DNA from: MGIIb-O1 sp002457595 | GTDB lineage: Archaea; Thermoplasmatota; Poseidoniia; Poseidoniales; Thalassarchaeaceae | Direction of reading: 5' to 3' | DNA length: 64,000 bases | Assembly: GCA_045568115.1 (NCBI GenBank) | Contig: JBJLBO010000001.1 | Span: 434,001-498,000, forward strand | Shown: one piece after another, positions 1-7,161 of the stretch | Position numbering within the stretch: position 1 is the stretch's first letter | Layout of the letters: each line of letters begins with the position of its first letter | Position numbers and translations under genes: made by a program | Notes under the pieces: model-generated | Database searches by the model: none | What the model was told of the DNA's origin: nothing | The model's input: only the letters and a program-made list of their open reading frames with translations

Positions 1-77
1 TGGAACAATTCAGGTAGGCGTTCAAAGAATGATTTACAACGATCCTTGTCAAAAACCAATAGCGCAATGTGCTGCAT
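1..77 (-). CDS. N-terminal fragment of an unidentified protein
   Basis: An open frame starts at an ATG at 77 and runs off the left edge, giving about 25 residues that begin MQHIALLVFDKDRC. A GGTGAT ribosome-site-like sequence lies a few bases upstream of the ATG, as for other genes here. It follows the BoxB-like gene on the same strand, with a gap of 20 bases between that gene's stop and this start, so the two are probably co-transcribed. The visible piece is too short to assign a family. Confidence 0.45.
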   Translation of the reverse strand, partial: MQHIALLVFDKDRCKSFFERLPELF

Positions 78-97
78 CAAATCACCCAGAATAAGAC

Positions 98-1240
98 TCA
101 ATCGCCCTTCCACTCTCGGTATTGAATCCAGTCTTGTTGCATGTATTCATTCATTAGACGGTCTTCATCCTCAGCTGTAGGAATTACTGAATCGAGATAT
201 TCTTGCCATTCTTCATTACTTCCTTCAAATGTGTCACCTTCTACTGTGAATCGCGTCCCAGAATATTTACCGATACCTCGATTAAACTTGTCTGAAGGTA
301 TAATTATTTCTGGCTCACCCTCTTTTCGAGCACTTGATATTCTTTTCATTTCAGCACGGAGCTCTTGGAAATAAATTTCACGACTAGCCTCATTCAGATG
401 ATCTCGGTCTGCTTCTTCTTCCGATTCTCGTTCATCAAAGCGACCCTTAATTCCGTAAACATAAGCCCATTGAGCGCTTGTTGAGTCATCTGTACCAAAT
501 AGATCTAGTCCTGTACTGACCCACTTGTTGATGTACTTCTGGAGTAGAGCACATGGAATTACTCCTTGCTTGACAATTCTGCGCAGTCCGTTGGCTCCAG
601 TACCTAGATGGAAAGATTCCTCCTTCAGCATTGGACCCATTGAAGCCGCTAAAGGTTTGAAAGAGGAGGTACTAAGCATCTTCAACTGATACTTACCATC
701 ACGATCGATGAAGTGAGTAAAGCAAAAGAAATCTAGCCAGTGATCAATTGGTGCATTGAATGAACCAAGAATTCGAGTCCCATCCTGAGCGTTCCGCTCG
801 AGTAACTTGGAAGCCTCTCTAACACCATTCTCTCCGAAATAAGTACATAGTAAATATGCCATTTGCCAACCATGCCTTTGTTCCTCACACATGATTCGTA
901 GTGCAGACTTTTTGTCATACTCTGTTGGTGCTGTTTCCAACAAGTGATTCTGTTGCTCGACACTAGCAAATTCAGTATCGCCCTGAACACTAACCATACT
1001 GATTATCGCATCTCGTATATTCTGCTGTGGAATCTGCATACGACGGTCCCACTTTGGCATGCCTTTAAAATCACCAAATTCGATATCCTTTCCAGCGGTG
1101 TCCCAATCAAATTTGATGTCGAATCGATAGTCACCCAACCACGAAGGATCAAAGCCAATTCTTGTTTGCCATTCTTGGAAGTCTCTAATCCACACCTCAA
1201 AGTTTTGAGTGTAGTCATCTACGGTCTCTGTCCGTGCCAT
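98..1240 (-). CDS. BoxB/PaaA-like di-iron oxygenase (ferritin-like)
   Basis: This 380-residue protein resembles the oxygenase component of benzoyl-CoA 2,3-epoxidase (BoxB) and, more distantly, PaaA of phenylacetyl-CoA epoxidase. The ferritin-like di-iron signature is visible: EEQRH at 119-123 and KEESFH at 206-211 give two E-x2-H pairs, a possible first-helix Glu is at 95, and the family-like stretch around 157-190 (RILGSFN, FFCFTHFIDRDGKYQL) separates them. It is shorter than classical BoxB (about 470 residues). The family inserts an oxygen atom into an aromatic CoA thioester. No reductase partner (BoxA) or hydrolase (BoxC) is in view, so substrate and electron donor are unknown. The ATG at 1240 has a GGTGAT site and a TATA-like box upstream. 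Confidence 0.7.
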   Translation of the reverse strand: MARTETVDDYTQNFEVWIRDFQEWQTRIGFDPSWLGDYRFDIKFDWDTAGKDIEFGDFKGMPKWDRRMQIPQQNIRDAIISMVSVQGDTEFASVEQQNHLLETAPTEYDKKSALRIMCEEQRHGWQMAYLLCTYFGENGVREASKLLERNAQDGTRILGSFNAPIDHWLDFFCFTHFIDRDGKYQLKMLSTSSFKPLAASMGPMLKEESFHLGTGANGLRRIVKQGVIPCALLQKYINKWVSTGLDLFGTDDSTSAQWAYVYGIKGRFDERESEEEADRDHLNEASREIYFQELRAEMKRISSARKEGEPEIIIPSDKFNRGIGKYSGTRFTVEGDTFEGSNEEWQEYLDSVIPTAEDEDRLMNEYMQQDWIQYREWKGD

Positions 1241-1274
1241 GTAATCACCGAATATGTCTTAGTTTTCAAAGGAT

Positions 1275-1282
1275 TGTATAAC
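1275..1282 (-). promoter_or_regulatory. TATA-like box for the BoxB-like gene
   Basis: On the minus strand TTATACAA lies about 35-42 bases before the ATG at 1240. With the usual archaeal spacing of about 25 bases from box to start of transcription, the leader would be about 10-15 bases and would just include the GGTGAT ribosome site. This is an inference from position and composition only. Confidence 0.4.
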
Positions 1283-1319
1283 CTCTGTTGGTCAATCGTT
1301 AGAATATCATCGACTGAAT

Positions 1320-2327
1320 TCACTGAGACTCTCTCAACCAGACCTTCATTGTACAAGTCTGGCAAATTGGTCTACTGGTTATCTCGCCGCATTCTTGACA
1401 ATGAGAAACTTCTGTGTGCGGATCTATATTTGCTGCCTTATGGAGTTCGCGAATCTGTTCTAGTGCGTGGAGTAATCCATGACGTGCACCAGGAGTCTGT
1501 TCCTCAAGTGAAGCAATAATTGAACGGCTTTGTTGACGCATTGCACCTTGTGCATGCGGACAATCTCCATGATGAATAGGAAGTCCCTTGCTGATAGCAT
1601 GAGCATGTATTTCCTGTTCAGGAATCCACCTTAAGGGCACAATTCGAGGAGCCAAACCTTCGATTGGGTTTTCAGTATGAGGCGCAAGACGAACTGAACG
1701 ATCAATCTCACCTTTTTGCAGATTCATCAGAATTGATTGGGCCATGTCATCTAGATTGTGACCGAGTGCCATAACATCGGCATTTACCTTATTAGCCAGA
1801 GCATTCAGACTCTGACGCCTGAATACGCCACAGTATGAACAAGGCATCATTCCTTTAGCCTGATCATGATTTTCTGCCATTAGAGGCATTCTTCGGACAA
1901 CTTCATCCATTCGCTCGAATCCCATTTCCTCATAGCTCAAAGTGACAAACTCAATTGATAATGACTCTGCTAATTGCCGTGCACATTCTAGAGAAGGGGA
2001 TCGATACCCATCAATTCCTTCATCTACACATCCAGCTATTATTTCCACATCTCTTCTCTTACCAATGATATCTACTAGCATATCTAGAAGAACTGCTGAA
2101 TCCTTCCCCCCTGAAATACAAGCAAGGATACGAAAGGGACTACCATCTTCGTGCCGAGCATCTTTAGGAAGAACCAATTGTGTTCTGAGATCTTTTGAAA
2201 CTCTTTTACGAATAGAATGAGCTAAATCTCTACCACAGAAATGTTGACCACTATACTTCTGATGAAGGATTGCGGGCCTATCACAACGGCTACACTGCTC
2301 AACATACAGGACGGCGGCCATATCCAT
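1320..2327 (-). CDS. ncsA: Ncs6/TtuA-family tRNA 2-thiolation protein
   Basis: This 335-residue PP-loop ATPase belongs to the TtcA/TtuA/Ncs6 family that adenylates and thiolates uridines in tRNA. It has an N-terminal zinc-finger pair (C12-x2-C15 and later Cys), the PP-loop SGGKDS at 72-77, the PCSYCG pair at 162-167 and GHNLDD at 189-194. HGDCP further on supplies the third cysteine that holds the Fe-S cluster in TtuA-type enzymes, and a second zinc finger (CQEC...CQTC) closes the C-terminus. In archaea these enzymes make 2-thiouridine at position 34 or 54 using a ubiquitin-like sulphur carrier; which position applies here cannot be read from sequence alone. The gene is divergent from a small membrane-protein gene. 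Confidence 0.87.
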   Translation of the reverse strand: MDMAAVLYVEQCSRCDRPAILHQKYSGQHFCGRDLAHSIRKRVSKDLRTQLVLPKDARHEDGSPFRILACISGGKDSAVLLDMLVDIIGKRRDVEIIAGCVDEGIDGYRSPSLECARQLAESLSIEFVTLSYEEMGFERMDEVVRRMPLMAENHDQAKGMMPCSYCGVFRRQSLNALANKVNADVMALGHNLDDMAQSILMNLQKGEIDRSVRLAPHTENPIEGLAPRIVPLRWIPEQEIHAHAISKGLPIHHGDCPHAQGAMRQQSRSIIASLEEQTPGARHGLLHALEQIRELHKAANIDPHTEVSHCQECGEITSRPICQTCTMKVWLRESQ

Positions 2328-2390
2328 TGGGCAGACTACTGAGGCTTGAAACCAACTGTATGGCAGTTATTTGTTTGAATCGGTGGATTG

Positions 2391-2669
2391 ATGGGGGATA
2401 TTCAATTCAAACGGCATATGAATGAGGTGCGGCCCCTGCCGGGAAGAGCAGAAAACTCTGGAAAAAGGACCTCACCTTGGTTGGACAGATTTGTACTAAT
2501 TGGATTACTAATTATTGCATATGAATTCAGTGATGAAGTTTTGAATTTACTTGAACCTGAGATTGGTGTAGTCGCAATACCAATATCGCTAATCGGACTT
2601 TTCTTAGTTGCTGTTCTAATGGCTGAACAAATTCTAATTCTTATCGAAAAAATGCGGGGAATTCGCTAA
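2391..2669 (+). CDS. Small two-helix membrane protein, unknown
   Basis: A protein of about 92 residues with a polar, basic N-terminus of about 30 residues, followed by two strongly hydrophobic segments (FVLIGLLIIAYEF and GVVAIPISLIGLFLVAVLM) and a short basic tail. I chose the ATG at 2391, which follows a GGTGGATT site; a TTG three bases earlier is also open. It ends tail-to-tail with the next minus-strand gene, overlapping by 4 bases. I recognise no family. Confidence 0.65.
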   Translation: MGDIQFKRHMNEVRPLPGRAENSGKRTSPWLDRFVLIGLLIIAYEFSDEVLNLLEPEIGVVAIPISLIGLFLVAVLMAEQILILIEKMRGIR

Positions 2670-3910
2670 TTATAATCTTCAGAAACAGAACGTCGCAGAC
2701 GCGAAATCCCTGCCTCAATTAATCCACTTACTCTCTGCCATGGAACTACATAACGCATTCCAGCAACAGTAAGAAGGAACAGTCCTGCAGAAATCACCTT
2801 ACCGTATGTAAGCTGTAATTCTAATGACTCTGAAACCTGGCCACTCCATTGAGAGCCTTCCATTAACTGTACGATGTTTAACATAAAACTATCAAATTCA
2901 AGAGCTAAAGCAGTTGTCACAGCAACTGCAGCGATAATCGATATAGTATGAAGTAAATGACTATTGATTATATTTGAAAACTGTCGGACATATTCTGGAT
3001 CTGACTTAGAAGCATCAGGTAACATTACTGCATATTGTAAATGTCCTATTACTGCGTTTCCGCATTCATGGAAAATCAGTATAAGAATTGCAATTTCTAA
3101 TAATTCAAGAGCAAGGGGAGAAATTAGATTACCGTAAAGTGTTGCTTCGCCAATCTGGGCAGGGAGTGGACGAAGACCGATGTTTGAGACCGCATCAGTA
3201 ATCCCCTCAAAGGTCAACAATGCATGAATTCCTATTACCATCAAATAGAATCCAACCGCCCAAATCAGAGAGCGACGAGACAATGACCAGATTCCAATTA
3301 ATCCTGTTAGTATAGGAGCGAAAACTACGCCGAGGAAAAATAACTCAATTCCTAACTGAATTGGATGAAACAATAAATCAAGGTGATTCATGGATGAGTA
3401 AGAATTCCCAAATGGTAAATGAACTCCGAAATCTAACATCGCCGATACCCAAGAAAAAATAAATGGTAACAGAGACCAAGCAACGACTGCTCCCGCAATT
3501 ATACGGTATGTCAAAGTCTTAAATTTCTCATCGCGAGTTTGATAGAAAATCCAAAGTCCAGTAATAACAAAACACAAAACTAGAGGAATAATCATACTCG
3601 AAATTTCTCCGGCTTCGGAATCAATACCTGTAATAATTCGCGGTAATATCAGACCATCATTATCGTCATTGATATTTTCATCAAATGATTGGTCTACCCA
3701 GTTCAGGCCTCTAGTGTGTTCGTAAGAAGGACACCAGTCTCCACCCGTGTCAAGAAAATCTTCATCACATGGGCCATATACTTCTGACATGCGAAGTAGT
3801 AGTAGAATTAATGCGGCTGTAGCAATAGTCTGTAAAGTAAGAATTTGCCAACGCCTGCGTAATTTAGGTAAGTGCAATGTCTGATTTGGTGGTACGCTCT
3901 CCATTGCCAT
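2666..3910 (-). CDS. Polytopic membrane protein, unknown (DUF58/DUF4350 cluster)
   Basis: A 414-residue protein with about eight hydrophobic segments and a polar, acidic extracytoplasmic-looking loop at about 45-100 that contains two cysteines near CDEDFLDTGGDWC. It is last in the minus-strand run PRC-barrel, DUF4350, DUF58, membrane protein, and starts 14 bases after the DUF58 gene with GGAGGTGA directly before its ATG, so translation should be strong. I do not recognise the family. Its position suggests a membrane partner of the DUF58/DUF4350 proteins, which in many prokaryotes form membrane-associated modules with an AAA+ ATPase. Confidence 0.75.
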   Translation of the reverse strand: MAMESVPPNQTLHLPKLRRRWQILTLQTIATAALILLLLRMSEVYGPCDEDFLDTGGDWCPSYEHTRGLNWVDQSFDENINDDNDGLILPRIITGIDSEAGEISSMIIPLVLCFVITGLWIFYQTRDEKFKTLTYRIIAGAVVAWSLLPFIFSWVSAMLDFGVHLPFGNSYSSMNHLDLLFHPIQLGIELFFLGVVFAPILTGLIGIWSLSRRSLIWAVGFYLMVIGIHALLTFEGITDAVSNIGLRPLPAQIGEATLYGNLISPLALELLEIAILILIFHECGNAVIGHLQYAVMLPDASKSDPEYVRQFSNIINSHLLHTISIIAAVAVTTALALEFDSFMLNIVQLMEGSQWSGQVSESLELQLTYGKVISAGLFLLTVAGMRYVVPWQRVSGLIEAGISRLRRSVSEDYN

Positions 3911-3924
3911 ATATTCACCTCCAT

Positions 3925-5178
3925 TTATGCTGTTTTAACCTGTAATAAGGCCTGAGATAATTCGATATCTGGCATCCAATCTATGACCTTGGCACCATAC
4001 CCTGAAATTGCTGTAAGTCGATTCTGTCGTTCTAGTTTGAGAACCTCATAAGACATTCTAGGAATGCGACTAACCAAGCGTTCGAGATCAATGCTACTTG
4101 GAGAGAGAACTATGACATCGTGACCCTTACCTGCTAGATTTCTAATCGCAGATAATGTAGTTCCATCTCCCTCTAGACTACTGATTATGAAAACGGGGGA
4201 ACCTCTTGAAATTCTCGAGCTCATTGCGTTGGTGACTGCTTGAAGGGGCATGCTACCTTTTGGTTGAACTCCAGCAAGCATACTGAGAGTTTTGTAATAC
4301 TGTTTATCACCAGTCTCAGGAGGCAAGTAATTCATTCGGTCTCCATAAGTGACAATTGATACTGAGTCTCTACGTTTAATGAAGTGATTTGCAATTGAAG
4401 CTGCTGCAACAGTTCCCATCTCAAGAGGATTTTTCAAAACCGTTCCAATGCGCGCAATATCTCGAATATCAAGAATAATGAAAACATCAGTTACAGCGTC
4501 TCTAGTTTTTTCATTAACCATCAACTCACCAGTACGGGCAAAAGCCTTCCAGTTAATCATTCGGAATGCATCTCCGGGTAGATACTCACGCAGAGAGTAA
4601 AATTCCATGCCCTGACCGGGGGTTTTCAGAGTAGTAGCGCCAGTATACATCTTTGGGACATTAGAGCGAAGTAGGGCTTCCTCTACATCACGAACTTGAG
4701 GAAATACGGTAACGTCTGTTCTATCTTCAATCTGTGATTCATTAACAAATAAATTGAACGAATTACGATGACGAATAGAAACTGGGCCTATAGTGAAATG
4801 CCCCCTAAGAGGGCAACGGACTGTGTAACGTAGAGTTGCTGATTGACCAGGGCCAAGGTTCATCCTCATCTGATTTATTCCTCTTCTCATCTTCATTTCA
4901 TGAGGGACGTTGTCGAAGACTTCGAGTAATTGAGTCCGACGATAAGAATTGTTTGTCACTTGCACTTCAACAAGTACATCATCTCCTTTGTACACATTTT
5001 GAGCCGAAATATTACGAGATAATTCTAACTCAGAATGGCCTGAAACCCATCCATTAATTACGATAAAAGCAACGAAGGTAAGACCAATAATCATCAATTG
5101 GAAATGAGAAATCATCATTCCGATAAGAATCAATGAAATGCCACTAGTGAACATAATCGCAGCCTTTCTAGTCCACAT
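3925..5178 (-). CDS. DUF58 domain protein, membrane-anchored
   Basis: A 417-residue protein with two N-terminal hydrophobic helices (about 8-45), a beta-rich middle, and the DUF58 signature near residues 190-220 (EFYSLREYLPGD, then INWKAFARTGELMV). DUF58 proteins carry a von-Willebrand-A-like fold C-terminal to this motif and usually lie beside a MoxR AAA+ ATPase. Here the start codon overlaps the stop of the upstream DUF4350 gene (TAATG), a strong sign of translational coupling. No MoxR gene is in this window; the nearest AAA+ gene is Cdc48/VAT two genes upstream of DUF4350. The molecular role is not established. Confidence 0.85.
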   Translation of the reverse strand: MWTRKAAIMFTSGISLILIGMMISHFQLMIIGLTFVAFIVINGWVSGHSELELSRNISAQNVYKGDDVLVEVQVTNNSYRRTQLLEVFDNVPHEMKMRRGINQMRMNLGPGQSATLRYTVRCPLRGHFTIGPVSIRHRNSFNLFVNESQIEDRTDVTVFPQVRDVEEALLRSNVPKMYTGATTLKTPGQGMEFYSLREYLPGDAFRMINWKAFARTGELMVNEKTRDAVTDVFIILDIRDIARIGTVLKNPLEMGTVAAASIANHFIKRRDSVSIVTYGDRMNYLPPETGDKQYYKTLSMLAGVQPKGSMPLQAVTNAMSSRISRGSPVFIISSLEGDGTTLSAIRNLAGKGHDVIVLSPSSIDLERLVSRIPRMSYEVLKLERQNRLTAISGYGAKVIDWMPDIELSQALLQVKTA

Positions 5179-6821
5179 TAGGCATCACCTTCAGAGGGAT
5201 TTAGTCCCCATTCCTTTATTTTTATGACAATTCCAGCCAATTCATTAGGTTTGTATCGACGGTTTTCAAAAATAAATTGTACTAGAATTGGATCATCAAT
5301 CATCTTCTGTAACTCTACAGCCGGAAGTGCATCAAACTCCTCACGAGATAATGTATTCAGATTTCTAACTCTACTCAAGAAGACCTGCCTTATTTTTTCA
5401 GGTCGTTGGTAGTACTCATATCTTCTAGCATCGCCAAAACCATAGTAAATAATTCTGAAAATATGGCGCCAGTCTTCGGGATCCTCTTTCCGAATAAGAA
5501 CTGCTTCTAAAAAGATGAATAGTCCAAGGAATAAAGTTAACATAGCCATCCAATCATTAGTAAAATACACCAAAAGGTAGTACAGAAGATTGTAAGTATC
5601 ACCCATTGGAGTCGACTGCTGGTGGCGAGATTCATCAAAAATTACTATTGCGTCCTCAGATGCAGAAACACTGGTATTTCCAAGAAGTAATGATTCGGCA
5701 ATCAAATCAAGAGCCCACTTGCGATTATCATTTGAAGGTACATCTAAAGAGTAAAATGAATTTGATCCCGCATCATATAATGAATTGATTAATAATGAGC
5801 CATCAGAAACAAAATGCACTCTTCCTGAGGTAGAATCAACACACATTCTCTCAACACAGAATCTAACATATACTGCGAAAGGACCTTGTTCATCACCCTC
5901 AATTCCAGCAGATTCAAATCCCACTGTCAGATTACCATCATCGTTGGTATCAATATATGAATCAAGAGTACTAGCACTAATTGCGTATCGATTTTCGGCT
6001 GGGTTGAAAGATCCCTCTTTCTCAAATGCTGATGGCAAATTTGTCAGAAGATTATAATTCTCAGAAAAGTCCCATTCGCCTGTTTCTTGATTCCATCTAT
6101 GTGAGCAAAGGCCTACATTTTCAGCGGTAATTACCCCTCCTACATTGGGATCAAATGCATCATCATCTAATAGATCAATTATCCCATCACCATCAACATC
6201 TCTTAAACAAGGGTGTACAGATACAGCAACAGAACCGGAAGTAGATGTAAAGTTAAACGCATTTGTCTCATTTACCCAAACATATTGATATCCTAAACTT
6301 CTAGCCCAAGCTTCTCCATCGTATAGATTGTGACCAGAGTAAGTTAATCCATATTCACTTGCAATTCCTGAAGAATAACCAAAGTCATCCATTAGTAAGA
6401 GAGTACCTCCGGCTTCAACGAAATTCGTAATGGCTGAAATTTCAGAACTTGTATACCCATCTGACTCCTTAAAATCAACAATAGTCTCATCACCAGTGAA
6501 TTTTGGTAGAGAAATTGTATCCCTCTCTACTCCAGAGATAACGAATACTGCTTGTTCAGGATTATCTATCTCAGTTAGTAGTAATGGACTCGATACTAAT
6601 GCAGTTGTTTCAATTCCAAGATCGGAAATTTCTTCACGAAAAGAACCTAAATCGTTCCAATCATCTCCATACGCAGATTGCTGAGTTTGACCCGGAATTA
6701 CATATGTCGCGCCTATACTAGATATGAGAATAATCAACATCGTCCAGAATGAGAAAACCAAAACATTACGCCTCGTTCGAGGCGACTTTAGCGTCTTCAT
6801 CAAATCGCGCGATTCAGGCAT
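5178..6821 (-). CDS. DUF4350-type membrane protein with calcium-repeat-like insert
   Basis: From the ATG at 6821 the protein has about 547 residues; a GTG at 6887 would add 22. It has one hydrophobic anchor near the N-terminus (FWTMLIILISSIGATYVI), a large outside domain with the DUF4350 feature of a Rossmann-like segment (TNFVEAGGTLLLMDDFGYSSG), an Asp-rich DVDGDGIIDLLDDDAFDP segment typical of thrombospondin-type-3 calcium repeats, and a second membrane helix near the C-terminus (MLTLFLGLFIFLEAVLI) followed by a cytosolic tail of about 100 residues. It is coupled to DUF58 by a TAATG overlap. DUF4350 and DUF58 genes commonly pair; the biochemical role is unknown. Confidence 0.75.
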   Translation of the reverse strand: MPESRDLMKTLKSPRTRRNVLVFSFWTMLIILISSIGATYVIPGQTQQSAYGDDWNDLGSFREEISDLGIETTALVSSPLLLTEIDNPEQAVFVISGVERDTISLPKFTGDETIVDFKESDGYTSSEISAITNFVEAGGTLLLMDDFGYSSGIASEYGLTYSGHNLYDGEAWARSLGYQYVWVNETNAFNFTSTSGSVAVSVHPCLRDVDGDGIIDLLDDDAFDPNVGGVITAENVGLCSHRWNQETGEWDFSENYNLLTNLPSAFEKEGSFNPAENRYAISASTLDSYIDTNDDGNLTVGFESAGIEGDEQGPFAVYVRFCVERMCVDSTSGRVHFVSDGSLLINSLYDAGSNSFYSLDVPSNDNRKWALDLIAESLLLGNTSVSASEDAIVIFDESRHQQSTPMGDTYNLLYYLLVYFTNDWMAMLTLFLGLFIFLEAVLIRKEDPEDWRHIFRIIYYGFGDARRYEYYQRPEKIRQVFLSRVRNLNTLSREEFDALPAVELQKMIDDPILVQFIFENRRYKPNELAGIVIKIKEWGLNPSEGDA

Positions 6822-6833
6822 ACTGCAAGCCAC

Positions 6834-6848
6834 CGTTCCTACGGAACG
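6834..6848 (-). promoter_or_regulatory. Short hairpin in leader of DUF4350 gene
   Basis: A perfect inverted repeat, CGTTCC and GGAACG around a three-base loop (GTA on the minus strand), lies 13 bases before the ATG at 6821, in the gap after the PRC-barrel gene. It belongs to the set of short hairpins near gene starts noted elsewhere in this window. Confidence 0.35.
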
Positions 6849-6909
6849 ACTTACGAGCCTCAACTTAGACTTAAGACCGTTATTCACTGTTGCACGGTTG
6901 ATGCATCGG

Positions 6910-7155
6910 TCATCTAGATAATTGAATTGACGATGCTACATCAGAGATTTCGTCGACAGGAACCGAGAGAAGGCCTTCTGTGGTTGGCCAAGGTAACAAG
7001 GAGGGGTCTAAATCTGGCTCAAGGTTAACAAGGAGATTAGTAATACTCCCTGAACCCATATCAATGCTAAAATCTGCAAGAACACCGAGTTTGTCACCGG
7101 CTTGGTCAACAACATCTCGACCAAGTATTTCACGACCGAATGTCGTAGGCATCAT
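6910..7155 (-). CDS. PRC-barrel domain protein (CdpB-like size)
   Basis: An 81-residue single-domain PRC-barrel protein: the N-terminal REILGRDVVDQAGDKLGVL segment is the typical PRC opening, followed by beta strands and SVPVDEISDVAS at the end. Stand-alone PRC-barrel proteins of this size in archaea include the CdpB proteins that link to SepF and FtsZ in haloarchaeal division, and others of unknown role; the sequence does not decide between them. A GAGGTGAA site precedes the ATG, which is 6 bases after the stop of the Cdc48/VAT gene, so the two are almost certainly on one transcript. Confidence 0.8.
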   Translation of the reverse strand: MMPTTFGREILGRDVVDQAGDKLGVLADFSIDMGSGSITNLLVNLEPDLDPSLLPWPTTEGLLSVPVDEISDVASSIQLSR

Positions 7156-7161
7156 TTCACC

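Noticed and set aside
944..1519. 191-codon open frame on the plus strand
   Set aside because: It lies opposite the BoxB-like gene and the thiolase gene, both well supported on the minus strand, and its product shows no recognisable motif.
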